Below the pieces are notes generated by a model. It made no database searches. It worked only from the letters and a program-made list of their open reading frames with translations, and had not been told where the DNA came from. From the NCBI GenBank assembly GCA_016748015.1, contig JAAOMT010000697.1, positions 318,868 through 382,867 of the forward strand: DNA of 64,000 bases, written 5' to 3'. This stretch comes from Geosiphon pyriformis (lineage: Eukaryota > Glomeromycota > Glomeromycetes > Archaeosporales > Geosiphonaceae). Shown one piece after another: positions 21,180 to 33,885 of the stretch (positions within the stretch are counted from its first letter, which is position 1; the number at the start of each line of letters is the position of its first letter). The translations under genes were made by a program, and so were the position numbers.

Positions 21180-23824
21180 ACTTTGGATAGCCAGTCATTA
21201 CCAACGAGAGCTTGGTATTAAGTGGCTTCCATTACTAGAACTTTAATAGGAGTCATGATGCCATTGACTTCAAAAGGAAACTCGTCGATTTCACTGATTA
21301 GAGTTTTGGTCACTCCATCAGCTATGATAATTCTGGCGCTGGCAGCTCGATCAACTTGGCAACCTAACTGATCCATGAGTTGTCATGTGATTATGCTGCC
21401 AGCTAATCCACTATCTAGGATGAGTTTGATGGGGTGACCATCAACTCTGACATCTGTGTACATTGCTGTTATGGGTTTCTTTTCAAGGGCAGCTCCACTG
21501 AATAACGGTATTGGTGTGTTTTCTTCGAGTTCGAAAGGAAAGATGGCTGCTAGGGATTCGTCACTAGAGATGGTTGCCAGTAGAATTGTGTTGGTAGGTA
21601 CATGCTGATTGGATTCTGTGTTGTTGGATGTGGTGTTTTCTGGGGTCACCAGGAGACTTAAATAATGTTGGGAATTTGGATTTTGGATGCGACTGGTATC
21701 CAAATTCTGGATGTGTGATCTTGATGGTGGGTCTAGCGAACAGGGAATTGGTTGGTAAACAACTATCGCCGATCTCCAGTTTTGAGTGACTCTGGATTGA
21801 AAGTTGCCTGATGTCATTTGAGCTGAGTTCTGGAGTGGTATTTGAATTGGTTGGGGTTGATAGATGATTGGTGGTTGCGGTTGATATATTACTTGTGGTT
21901 GCAGCTGATAAATCAGAGGTTGATATACTGGTGGTTGATAAATTGGTTGCTGCGTCATTGGCAGGTAATTATTCTAATATTGGTCTTGACTTTGATTTGG
22001 ATAATGATTCGGAGTTTGGAACTGGCGATCAGGGTTTCGATATTGATTTTCCGATTGTTGGTTATTTAAACGCTGATGACAGTCAATTCGGATATGTCCC
22101 TGGTTACCACAATAGTGACAGATACGCATTTTCTGTTGCCACTGTTGATTGGTTGATGAAGATGGATGCAGTTGATTTTGGCCACAATTAGAATGTTCTT
22201 GATTATTGCGTCATTGTGGAGGCTGATAAATGGTGTGATTGTCAGCTAAGTATTCTTCCAATCTCTTATTGATTGATTCACTGAACTTCTCCAATTTAGA
22301 ATCTAATTCAGATGATCCGTTCATTACTAGATTAATGGCTTGGGCATGGTTAGTCTCTGACTTAGCGGATTCAAAATCTCTGGGGCATGTAACTGCATCT
22401 TGAAGCATACCAGGATGCAATGGACATACATGTTGCAAGATACTGCTGCATAGGCCACAGATAAACTGGTTGAGTATCTGTGGTGCTGTGAAATAGTCGT
22501 CGTCAATTGCTTGAATTTGGTGCAAGTTTCAATGGAAGCATCCCAGGTAAGTGGTGACTGCTTCAGTTTTTCTTTGTTTCATGGTGGTAAATGTATTGAC
22601 TAGGCAATTGATGCTATTGTTGTTGCTGAAATATCTTAGGAATTCCACTTTGAAGGCATTGAAATCTTGTGGTTTATTAACCAAGCTCTGATACCATGAA
22701 TTGGCGGTGTCCTTAAGAAAGTAGGGAATGGCTTGCATGGCTCGAATGTCATTCTATCCATTGGCTGTGATGGCCTTTTCTACATCATTCAGCCATACTT
22801 GAGTGTCATCCTCTTTATCAGTAAAGTTGTCGAGTTTTATGATGGGTGTATAGGCCATTGGGTCTAAGTTAGGTGGTTATGGTGGCTGTTGAAGTAGTTG
22901 TTGGGGTGGTAGTTGAAGTGGCTGTTATATAGGTTCGGCTATTGGATTAATCAGCAGTTGATCGATGACAATTATCAGAGGTAAGTTTTGCTGATTAATT
23001 AATTCGGGTTTTGGATTGTTCTGTCTTTGCTGATTCGGAGTTTTGATTTCCAAATTTTCTATATTTAAATTTTGCTGAGCTTGAAGATTCGGGGTTTCAA
23101 CTTCCAGGCTTTTAGTAGTCGAATTTTGGTAAGTAAATTCTTGATTCTCTGATTCTTCTTCCTCTTTTTCTGATTCTGCTGCTTTCCACAGATCAGAGAT
23201 TCTGAAATCTGGTGGAGGCGGTAGTGATCAAAGTCCTGATGGAGTTGATGATTGCAAATTAAATCTCTCAAAGTATTCGCCGTATGGTTCTAACAATTCT
23301 GTTTTTCTTTGTCTATTTTGGAATGGGAATTGTCCAAATACTGATGTCGCAGTTGATGAGAACGCATCAGTTAATGATATGTTAATGGCGCTTCCAGGTG
23401 TATAGTGGTAAGATGGGTTGCCTGGGGATTCAACTCTGTTTTTCTTCTAAGCAGGTGGCTGTAATTTTCTGGGTGTTACTGCTGGTGTTTGTAATTTTCC
23501 TTTGCCTTTACTAACATATGTAATTGGATATCTTTGTTGAGTGTGGTGTTCAATTTCTTTGTTGATCTCAGTGATGATGGATGCAAAATTATGATTTGTT
23601 GGTAGGTTGGTGTTTTGAATTAATTTCTTATAGAAAGTTTCTCTTGCTGATTCAGTATTCACTGGTGTTCCTAATAAAGAGGAAATCTTTTTGTTGATGT
23701 AGAAATTGAAGACTGATTCGATGGATATATGATTGTGGTTTAATCCCAAGTATGGACAATAGTGTTGAAATAAGGATTTTGCGAATTCTAAATGGTTTGC
23801 TTCTATAATTTCTGATTCTGCCAC
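21180..23824 (-). pseudogene. E2 gag and protease (one frame, broken)
   Basis: The N-terminal part (23447-23824) is a helical 125-residue region. A Gln/Pro-rich linker follows, then a capsid-like region (22211-22738, with NSWYQSLVNKPQDFNAFK and IQAIDDDYFTAPQILNQF). A CCHC knuckle (CHYCGNQGHIRIDC) sits at about 22085-22127. A Tyr/Gln/Pro repeat tract (QPIYQPPVYQPL) leads to the protease with DSGLAGSIIT intact and its C-terminal block YQALVGNDWLSK at about 21190-21220. All pieces share one frame. The first in-frame start-like codon is GTG at 23822-23824; no ATG lies between it and the LTR, and E3 has the same GTG. Confidence 0.88.
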
Positions 23825-23867
23825 TTTTGGTTTGGTGTTGTTGGTGCTGGTTCTCTGTAGAATTATA

Positions 23868-23884
23868 CCTCACAGAGAGCACCA
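23868..23884 (-). other. E2 primer-binding site
   Basis: TGGTGCTCTCTGTGAGG begins two bases inside the 5' LTR in element orientation. It predicts a tRNA ending CCUCACAGAGAGCACCA. E4 matches at 16 of 17 and E3 at 15 of 17. The tRNA identity cannot be fixed from this window. Confidence 0.82.
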
Positions 23885-23886
23885 AA

Positions 23887-24753
23887 TGTTACAGGTAAAT
23901 ATTTCTGCTGTTGAATTCAATAACAAACCTGTAACTTGGTGCTCAAAAGCTACTTCTGTTGAGACTGTTCTAAAGGTGCTGTATCTGAAGATTTTGATGG
24001 ATCTGAAGGTCTTGGTTGAGTCTTTTGTATAATGGACAGAAATTTAATAGTGTCGATAGTAGAGATATTTTCTAAAAGTTTTTCCAATTTTTTTCTTAGC
24101 GTGGTGGCTGGATTTAGTCTGGCAGTTGTGCCCTTCTGGTAAGCTATCCGATAATATATAAAAATCCTACCTGTATTTCTGGGTCTTTTACCAGGTTATC
24201 TTTGATGTCAATAACTCAGCGCTTAATTGTTTATTAATTAGTATATAACAACAATTCAAAATAAAATAAATAAAAAGAAATAAAAGAAAATAATAGAAGC
24301 AAAAAAATAAGCCAAGGCAATTTACAGATTAGTATTCTGTCAATAGCCATGATCAAGAGCTATTGTTCTAGCGTGATCAAGTATCAATTACTATCAACAT
24401 GAAGAATTGATAATGGGGAAGTGGATGAAGATATAAAATAATTATTTATTTGATGATTGCATTTTTAGGCTAAGGATTTTGTGGTATCAATTCTGTCTTT
24501 TCTGTTTCTAACACTACTGCTATATATACATAATTGGAATTCCTCAATTCCTCGATTCTTCATGACAGGAATCCTGCAATTTCTTTGAGAGGAATCTTGG
24601 AATTCTGGAATCCTGCAATTCCTCATTGAGAATCCTGAAATTTCTGGAATCCTGCAATTCCTGAGAGAAATCCTGGAATTTCACATTTACTACACTTATT
24701 TCTGATTGGCTAATAATTATGCTAATATATTTCCTATATTTCTATGAGTAACA
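23887..24753 (-). repeat. E2 5' LTR (867 bp)
   Basis: TGTTACAGG...GAGTAACA. Three 39-bp units at 24568-24606, 24607-24645 and 24646-24684, followed in element sense by the TATA box at about 24531-24540. This copy would drive element transcription leftwards. Confidence 0.95.
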
Positions 24754-27700
24754 GCATGCTTGAACATCCATTTTGTAAAATGGTGCTTAATCACTTGGTT
24801 GTTAATGATGAACTGAATTTGGAACCTGATTTGGTTAGGTCTAAGATGGATGTAATCATGGAAGATTGGACCAGGAAATGTCAGGTAATTGATAGTGTTT
24901 CAGATGATTAGTGCCACCAATATCATTCATTGGAATATGTTTTTGATGAAGTCTTTTCTAGTGTGATGAATTCAGTCAATTTCGATGAATTGTTTAGAGT
25001 AGTTTCTGATCTTCTTGATGGCAAAACTGTCAGTTTGTCAGGAATATCTAATGAACTTTGGAAACATTGTGATAAGCTGGTTCTGGACATGTTATTGGTG
25101 CTTTTAAATTTTTGTTTGACTGGTGAATCTGTACCCAGTCCTTGGAAAGAGGCCTGGGTCTCAATAATTCCCAAACCTTATGAGTGGGAGAGCATTTTAA
25201 CAAATACACATCCCATTGCATTACTTGAAATGGCTTACAAGATTCTTTCCAAGATTTTCTCTGATAGGATTTCTGCTGCCTACAGTGCTTTTAATGTTCT
25301 TTGTGGGGACAATTTTTTGGTTTTGAAGGGTATGACTACTTAGTCTCCCATTTTTGCTATTGGTTCAGTAGTTGAAGATGCCTTGGAGAAGGACTGGGAA
25401 TTCTGGCTGGTTTTGCAGAACATGCGAAAAGCTTATGATTTAGTCAGCTGGGAGCATCTCAAGAAAAGTTTGATTAGGATTAAGATGTATAGCAAATTCA
25501 TTTGATTTTTTGGTAGTATTCACAAGGATTATACCAACCAAGTTATGACAGATTTTGGTTTGACTAATGGTTATTGTGTTTATGTTGGTTTGGATCAGAA
25601 GAAAGTTTTCTCTCCACTTTTGTGGCACATATTTTATGATCCTTTGTTGTGTGAGGTCAAGAGACAGGAAAGTGTATGTGGATACAAGTTAAACTCTTAT
25701 TTTGTCTCCAAAAGTGGTCACCCTAAATCTCAGACTGGACTCTCTTTTTTTTTTACTGCTGGTGCTTTTGTTGATGACACAATTTGGGTTGGTAGCAGTT
25801 AGACTGCTACTCAACATATTCTTAATGTTGCCAGTGAATTTTTTCAGATTAATAATATTTCAATTAATAATGACAAAACAGTGGCCATTCTGATCAATAA
25901 CCAGGTCAGTAGTTCTTTTCTTTTTATCAGTGGTTTGCCCATCTCTATTGCCAAAAAGGAGAAGTTTCATCAGTATCTAGGTATTTTTCTTTCAACTGAG
26001 GGTCTTTTGAGACCTAGTTTAGCTAAAGCACATTCGAATGTTCGATTTTTTGTCAATTTGGTTTTAAAAAAGGCTGTCTCTGATAAACAATTCTTATACT
26101 TGGTGTTAGCAGTTCTCCAACCCATAGTCAGTTATTGAACACAATTTAGTTTTGTTCTGGTCAGCATCTGTAGCAAATAGGATGCTCAGATTCGTAAGAA
26201 ATTGAAACTTAAGTCTGGTCTCTCCCTCAATTTTCCTAGTGATACACTCCATCATCCCTCTTTTTATGGTTTGAAATCTTTTTTGCAAGTTCAGTCTGAA
26301 TGCAAGGTTGCCTCTCTTGTCAGTTTTGTGAACTCTGGTGGGATTTTGGGTCACCTGTTTGCACATAGGTCTCATGATTTGCAAGTCCAGTGTTGATGTC
26401 TTGTTCATCCATTGAGTTCTTCTGTTTGTGTTCATGTCAGTGCTTCTAATAACTTTTTGGTGGGCATGGTCTGTATTCTTTTCGATTGCAATTTATTCTT
26501 GGGTGGCTCTTTGGCCAACTTTTTTTGGTCCTGCAGTAGCATTCCCATGTCTTCTGTTCTAGGCGAGTTAATGTTTTTCAGGTCTCTCTTTTCTTTCCGG
26601 AGGTTCAGTGTTGCTTTTGTGAACCAACTTCATAATCATTATGGTGCCGTATTTGATTGGTACACCTTTAAGTAGTGAAAAAGGCTCAACCCCTGTGGCC
26701 CCATCTCTGAGTGGTTCAAGCTCGCTACGGGTTTTCTCAATAGTGTGAATTCTCCTCCTGCTGGTCCTCTGGCTTCAGATGATGCTGTTTCTCTGAACAT
26801 TCTTGATTCTGATGATTTTGTTTCTATTCATGACTGTCTTTCTTGTGTTGGGTCGAGTGACATATCTGTATACACAGATGGATCTCTGAAGAATTTGGGC
26901 ACAACAGACTATAGGGCTGGTGCTGCCACTTTTTTTGAGAACATTGGTTTGGGTCTTGGTGTTAGTGTTTCAGGTTTGATGTCATCTACTCTGGCAGAAT
27001 TGCAGGCTATTATACTAGCCTTGGAGTGTGTTTCTGCATCTAGTTCTGTTCAGTTGTTCTCAGATAGTCAATCTGTTCTGGATGCGTGCAAGTTTGAATT
27101 GAGTCTTGTGTGTCCAGATTTTTGCAATCAGTGCTGGGTAGAGTGCCGACATATTGCAAATGTTGTTAGATGTAAGAACTTAAGTGTCAGTTGGCACAAA
27201 ATAAAAAGTCACTTTGGCATTTCTGGAAATGAGCATGCTGACTTAATTGCTAGTGCTGCTTCTTTTTCTGGTCGGCATCTTATTCTTTACTTGGATAAAC
27301 ATTTTATAGTTGCTGATAATAGTGTAGTTTTTGGGAATTCCAGACATTTTGTTCATGATATTTATTACTCCATTTGTCATGCATGTTGGGAAGTTGGTTC
27401 TGGCTCTAAGTTCTTGGCTAATAGCTTGCTTTCTAAGATAGATTGGCTTTGCTTTTTGCTGGTTTGGCATCCTGATTTGCATATGACCACCAGTTTTACT
27501 AGCAAACCTTCGGCTGGCATCCATACTTATTTCATGAAGGCTTTGCATTATTGGCTTCCTGTTGCAGTTCAGAAGTGTTTCTACAACAGACATTATCTTA
27601 GTGTGCTTTGTTTATATTGTGGTGAGGTGGAGACTTCAAATCACATGTTCTTTTGTAAAATCAATAATTCTACTCAACCCATATATTGGACTCTCATGTC

Positions 27701-28141
27701 AATTCTTGAGAAACTTTTTCTGGTTTATCTTATTCTTTTTCTTGTATATTGTAGCTGTTATTATCTTGTGTTTCTGATTTCTCGATTTCTATGGCCCTTT
27801 ATAAGGGTTTTGTGTTTAATGGTTGGTTTTATGAAGCTGTTTCTATCTTTTATAATTCAAAGGTTGCTGGTTTGGAGGTTGTTAAGTTTGTGAGATCTCT
27901 TGGTCTCGCTTTTAGAGATAATATCTGGTTGGTCCATGTTAAACATCGAGCCTATATGGAGAAAGCCAACCTAATTCCACTGGATAGTTTGGCTTTTGCG
28001 ACAGTTTTGGGTTTGGCTTCAGGGTTTTCTGCTGGTGTGATCAAATTGCTTGGCATCACTGAGGCATTGGGTGTTCATTTTGGTTTTTACAAATCATGTT
28101 TATTTTTCTTGGGTATAAATAACTCTGTTCTGTTCGTATAA
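24754..28141 (+). pseudogene. LINE-A ORF2 3' part: RT, RNase H, zinc motif, C-terminal domain
   Basis: Resumes with the segment interrupted at 14612. RT landmarks: SLSGISNELWKHC, WVSIIPKPYEW, motif A as LQNMRKAYDLV (Asn at the usual catalytic Asp), GLDQKKVFSPLLW, and motif C as GAFVDDTIWVG (intact). The 382-codon run 26745-27893 is an RNase H with all four acidic residues: SVYTDGS, LAELQAI, LFSDSQS and GNEHADLIA. It is followed by CLYCGEVETSNHMFFC, a zinc motif at 27613-27657. A conserved C-terminal domain (27791-28141) ends ORF2. Stops occur near 24909, 25341, 25503, 25801, 26138 and 26671. Confidence 0.9.
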
Positions 28142-28280
28142 CTGTATAGTGATGTTTTGATCAGCCCGAATGGCTGGTCATGTGTAGTAAATGCATGATT
28201 CATGCTTAGTATAAATCATTTCTTTGATGTATAACACTAAATAGTATTTGGATCTCACTCGTAAAATAATAATAATAAAA
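28142..28280 (+). other. LINE-A 3' UTR and AAT-rich tail
   Basis: Shares with LINE-B and LINE-C the blocks GGCTGGT, ATGCTTAGT, TTTCTTTGATGTATA and a final CTCACTCGTAAA, then (AAT)n. The conserved 3' end is probably what the LINE reverse transcriptase recognises. Confidence 0.8.
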
Positions 28281-29050
28281 TTAGCATTATAAACATTATT
28301 TAAATTATATTTATTAATAATTTTGTGTAATTACTCTTATTTTTTTGGTAAAATTTCCAAAAAAATACTGTTTGTTTTGCTATGCATCTTAATATAATGC
28401 AAATTATTCTGTTTTTTAAACTTTTTTAATTAATTATTTGATATTTTAAAATTATTTTTTTTTAAAAACTTTTAAATAAATTTGAGTGCTTTTGTTTATA
28501 AAATTTTTCTAGTAAGAATATATTTAGTAACTAATACTCTAAATATCTATTTTTTCAATATATTATTTACTTTTAAAAACATTTTTTTTCTATTTTTTGT
28601 TAATTAATCAGAAATATTAAATACATTTTTTTCAATTTATTAGTTTAATTTTACAAGTATCTTTGTCATAGTAAAGAAATCAATTTTTAAATTAAATATT
28701 TTGATTAATCTGTTTGTTAAATAATAAAAATGTTTTAATTTGTATTAATAAAAAATCTTTTTAGTTTTTAAAAAAACTGTTACTTACTTTTGGTTTGTAT
28801 TTTTTGACATAATTATAAGAATAAAATAATAGTTTTTGGCTTATACACTTTTTATTGTATTTTGTTTTTATAATGTATTAATGTATTTATTGTATTTTAA
28901 ATATTATTTTGTCTTAAATATTATCTAAAACATCTTATATTTAATTGAATATATAAGATATTTCAGATTATAAAAAGCATTTTATATTATAAAAATAGAG
29001 GTTTTAATTTAATATACTTTATATTTTATAATTAGAATTGTGTTATATTC
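28281..29050. other. AT-rich spacer between LINE-A and LINE-C tails
   Basis: About 770 bp, nearly all A/T. No ORF, LTR end or RNA gene recognised. It separates two LINEs that point at each other. Confidence 0.7.
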
Positions 29051-29196
29051 TTTTTATTATTATTATTTTTTTTTATTCACTTAATGAGTGAGGTCCAAAC
29101 ACTCCCTAGTGCTATATATCAAAGAAATAATCTAAATTAGATGTGAATTATGTATTTTCTACACGTAACCAGCTACTCAGGCTAATCAGAACAACA

Positions 29197-32100
29197 TTAT
29201 GCAACTATGTGAACTGAAATCTGATTACTTACACTTAAAAAAAACAAACAAGATTTGCAAAAGCCAAACTGAATACCAAAAGCTTCAGTAACACCAAGTA
29301 ATTTAACAATTCCAGCAGAAAACCTTGAAACCAAATCATAAACTGGGACGAGATCCAAACCATCAAGTGGAATTAACCCATTTTTTTCCATATAAGCTTG
29401 ATGTCTAGCATGAACTAACCAAATATCTTCTCTGAAAGCTAGATCAAAAGAGTGTACAAATTTGACAATCTCCAAACCAGTAACCTTGAAATCATGAAAG
29501 ATGGAGACAGTCTTGTGAAACCATCCACTAAAAACAAAACTCTTATAAAAAACTACAAACACCAAAGAATCAGATATACAGAATGACAGCAGCTGCAATA
29601 TATCTAAAGAAGAATAAGAAAAACCAGAAATCACCTTCCAGGAATCCACACAAGATTCAAACAATCAATAATGAACAGATTCATCAATCCTATAAGAAAA
29701 CACATAATCTGACATCTCAACATTACCACAATATAAGCACAACACACTAAGATAATGTTTATTATATAGACATTTTTATATGACAACAGGCAGTTGATAA
29801 TGCAAAGCTTTTATAAAATAAGTATGAACATTAACTGAGGGTCTACTGATAAAGCTGAAAACCATGTGCAAGTCAGAATGTCACACCGAAGATGAACAAA
29901 GCCAATCAACTTCAGAAATCAAATCACTAGCCAAAAACTTAGAGCCAGAACCTACTTCTCAATAAGCACAACAAACTAAACAATAAATATCATGGACAAA
30001 ATGTTTGGTATTACCAGAAACAATACTACTATTAGCCATTATAAAATGTTCACTTAAGTGAGAAGGAAGATATCAACCAGCAAAAGAAGTGGCACCAGCA
30101 ATTGCATCAGTGTGCTCATTTCCTGAAATGCCAGAATAATTTTTTACCTTATGCCAACTAACTCTCAAATTTTTATTGTGAATAATATTGACAATATGGT
30201 GATATTTGATCCAATACTAATTACAAAAGTCGGAACACACCAGATCCAATTCTGACCTACAAGCATCCAAAGTAGATTGACTATCCAAAAATAAATGAAC
30301 AGAACTTGACATGAGAACACACTCCAGAGCCAGTGCAATAGCTTGCAACTCCACCAAAGTAGATGACATTAAGTCTAACACACCAATGTCCAAACCCAAA
30401 TTAATATTCTCAAAAAAGACAGCAGTACCAGCTCTACAGCTGGCTGTGCCCAGATTACAAAGAGACCCATCTGTATACATTGACAAATTGCTGGTTCCAG
30501 CCTTTAAAAGATGAATACAAACAGACTTAAAATCACTAGATTTAAGAATATTTAAGAAACCAACATCACCCAAAACTAAAGAACATGTGGAAGAAAAATC
30601 CAAATCACTGAGAAACACAACAAATAGCTTAAACCACTCAGGAACAGGACTGCAGAGGTCCAATCTCTTCCAACACTTGAAGGTGTACCAATCAAAAATA
30701 GCACCATGATGATCACAAAGTTGATCCACAAAGGCAATACCATGTCTCCAAAGAAAGAGGAGAAACCTAAAAAATCTCAACTCACCCAGAACAACAGACA
30801 TTAGAACCCTACTGCAAAACTGAAAGAAATTGGCCAAAGAGCCTTCCAGAGACAAATTGCAATCAAGAAAAACTTTAACCATGCCCACCAAAAAGTTATC
30901 TGAAGCATTGACACAAATACGAACAGGAGAGCTCAATAGATGAACAGAGTGCCAACACAAAACTTGCAAATCATGGAACCTGTAAGAAAACAAATGACCC
31001 AAGACATCACCAAAGTTTGTAAAACTAACAAAGAAAGCAATCTTACTCTCAGACTAAACTTGAATGAAGAATTTCAAACCATAAAAAGACAGATAATGAA
31101 TTATATTACTAGGAAAATTGTGTGGTAAACCAGACTTAAGCTTTAAGCTCTTACAAATTAAAGCATCTCACTTGTTGTACATGCCTACAGGAATAAAGCT
31201 GAACTGTGTTCTATAACTGATTATAGGATGGAAAACTGCTAACACCAAATACAAAAGCTGCTTATCTGAAACAGCCTTTCTTAGAACCAAATTGGTGAAA
31301 AAATAAACATCTGAATTTGCCTTAACCAGGCTTCAAAAGACTTTTTATTAAAAGAAAAATACCCAAATACTAATGAGATTCACCCTTTTTGACAATAGAG
31401 ATAGACAAGCCACTGATGGAAAGAGAAGAATTGCTAATCCTGCTATTGATGGGAATAGCCACTGTCTTGTCATTATTAATAGAAATGTTATTTATCTAAA
31501 AAAATTCACCAGCAACATTGAGAATATGTTGAGTAGCAGTCAGACTACTACCAACTCAAATTGTATTGTTGATAAAAGCTCCAGTAGTAAAAAAAGAAAA
31601 AAGTCCAATCTGAGATTCAGTGTGGTCACACTTGGAAATAAAATGAGAATTCAACCTATACTCATACACACTCTCCTGACACTTGACTTTACACAGTAAA
31701 AGATCATAAAATATGTGCCACAGAAGGAAAAAAAATATCTCTCCCTAATCCAAACCATTGTGCACATGATAACTACCTATCAAACCAAAATTTGTTATTA
31801 TCTAGTTGGTATAATCTCTATGAATACTACCAAAAAACTGGATGAACTTGTCACATATCTTAATTCTGACCAAGCTTTTCTCAAAATGTTCTTAGCTGAT
31901 TGAATCGTATGCTTTTCACATGTTCTACAAAACCAGCCAGAGCTCTCAATTCTTTTTTAATGCATCTTTAACCATTAATTCAACCGTAAAAATAGAAGAC
32001 TGGGTTGTTATACCCTTTAAAACCAAAAAATTGTCTCCATGAAAGACATTGAAAGCACTGTATGCCAAAGAAATTTTATCGGAGAGGATTTTAGAAAAAA

Positions 32101-33885
32101 TTTTATGAGCTGTCTCAATCAAAGCAATAGAACAAGTATTCGTAAAAACACCTTCCTACTCATATAGTTTAGGAATTATTGAGACCCAAGCCTCTTTTCA
32201 AGACCTGCGCACAGATTCACAAGATAGACAAAAGTTTAAAAGCACTAAAAGCATATCCAAAATTAACTTGTTACAATGTTTCTAAAGCTCATTTGTGATG
32301 CCCAAAAGACCAGCAGCTTTGCCATCAAACAGATTGAAAATCACATCAGACAGCTTATTAAACTCAACTGAACATATTATATCAGAAAAAACTTCATTAA
32401 AAACATAATCTAAAAGCTGGTATTAGTAAAACCATTCATCAAGAACATCAGCAATTACACCATGCTTTCTGGTCCAACCTTCTATAATAATATCCATCTT
32501 AGATTTAACTAAATCGGGCTCCAAAATCAGCTTATTATTAACAATCAGGTGGTCCAGAACCACCTTGTGGAAAGGATGCTCTAGAACACTCCTAATAATG
32601 TGACCCTTATTTATCTCAAAGTTTCCCATCCTTTTTTTTATAGCAGTCCTAATATGTGCTTCCTTAGCTGCCAAAAATTCAGCAAGCTTGAATGCACAAT
32701 ATAACTTCCTTATACCAGAAAGAGCAAATTGAACATGACTAGAGTTTACACTAGAGTCAACAAGATTCTGAATAATTGAGGCCTTGGCACTGTTCAAAGA
32801 GCCCTAGCACTTCATAAGGAAGATGAAATTGACAACACTTTCCTCATAAAAGGCTTTAACAAGCTTTAAAACCAAAAGTTCCAGCTTATAAAATCTTGAA
32901 GAATCTTTAGTGAAGACACTATTAAAATTTTTAAACCATTTTTTCTTAAATATTTCATTTGCTGAAAGATTCATTATTATGTACAAAACATTTCACATAG
33001 CATCTAAATCCAAGAATTTTACTGTGGCAGTGAACTTATCAAAGAGCATCTCAGCATTTGCCAACATGGCATTTTTAAAATTTTTCCACTTATTGTTATC
33101 AGCACTCTTGAAATCAAATTTTTAACAATCTTTATTGGCTTGCTTATAGAGAGAGTTTAACTAAGTGTTCAGCAGACCACCAAGATTCACAGAAACAGAG
33201 ACAACTACATAATTAGTATTAAAATAATCCACAACACCAGCCACATTGTGATCCACCAACGTATTAATAAAATTTAAAGAAACAAACACATAATCAATTG
33301 TCTGAGTAACACTGCGAAAATTGCTCTATGTTGGCATTTTAGCAAATGAGCTTTCAGCCAAAGAGTTGACCAGACCCAAATTAAAACACTTCCTAAAACT
33401 GACACTTACAAGAATTATCCTTATTGAAGTCACTGCCAAGAATGATGAAAAAAGATTCATTCACAGCCTTTACAATAAGAGAGTTGATGTCACCAGCCTG
33501 AGAAAACCAAACCACTGAAGAAGCACCAGCATACAGCCCCAAAATTGACACAAAAAGCTTATTTTTGAAAAACAACCTAACAGAAAGAATTCAACCAAGC
33601 ACTTCAAAAACTTTGCACACATGATGAGCCAAAAAAGTGTCCATAATGACAGTAACACCTGAATTCAAGTAACCTAAATCTATACCAGAAGTAAAGACAT
33701 GAACACCATCAAACTTATTCATGATCTACAAATAGATCTTATCTTTCAATTTAGTCTCAGTAACAATAAAAATCAAATTGTTCATTTCTTTATGTTAATG
33801 CACTATATCTCTTTGCTTCGCAAGATTGTTCATGTTTTTAACATTACATGTTGCAATTTTCCAAATTAAATCTGTTATTAAGAAA
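29197..33885 (-). pseudogene. LINE-C ORF2 (endonuclease, RT, RNase H; broken)
   Basis: Endonuclease motifs CNVKNMN (33830-33850), TETKLK and GSDFNKDNS (33393-33575) are present. RT motif A reads NMxKAYDS with stops around it (about 31905-31930), and motif C has become FINNTI (about 31575-31592), so polymerase activity is gone. The RNase H domain (30217-31002, then to about 30080) keeps MYTDGS, VELQAI, FLDSQS and GNEHTDAIA. The C-terminal zinc motif has lost its His and last Cys (CLYCGNVEMSDYVFS). The final domain is open at 29197-29664. Many stops elsewhere. Confidence 0.87.

Larger units (their letters stand above)
14613..24753 (-). mobile_element. E2: complete Ty3/gypsy element with dUTPase, inserted in LINE-A
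   Basis: Two 867-bp LTRs and a 4-bp target duplication GCAT (14609-14612 and 24754-24757). Right to left: PBS, gag, protease, Cys-rich module, dUTPase, RT, RNase H, integrase, third ORF, polypurine tract. Start positions of all coding pieces from 23824 to 16948 are congruent modulo 3, so gag through integrase was one polyprotein frame of about 2,500 codons with no frameshift. The interruptions are stop codons only, of the TGG/CGA/CAA type. The dUTPase segment is free of stops. Deleting E2 restores the LINE-A frame. Confidence 0.95.
11377..28280 (+). mobile_element. LINE-A: full-length non-LTR retrotransposon split by E2
   Basis: Starts with AAAACTTCTTTTTCTCCTTC, the same 5' end seen in LINE-B, and ends in an A/AAT-rich tail after a 3' UTR shared with LINE-B and LINE-C. 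Removing E2 (14613-24753 plus one GCAT copy) leaves about 6.76 kb, and the reading frame then closes across the junction exactly as in LINE-B. ORF1 carries a CCHC knuckle; ORF2 carries APE-type endonuclease, RT, RNase H and a C-terminal zinc motif. Several stops make this copy inactive. The EN-RT-RNaseH layout resembles the fungal Tad and the I/R1 groups; the exact clade needs a tree. Confidence 0.93.

Noticed and set aside
21842-22191. Two plus-strand frames of 75 and 107 codons
   Set aside because: Antisense shadows of the E2 Gln/Pro-rich tract and CCHC knuckle on the minus strand.
11360-28300. Target-site duplication for LINE-A (ATTAGTTATAATA against ATTAGCATTATAAA)
   Set aside because: Similarity needs a gap and lies in AT-rich DNA; too weak to claim.
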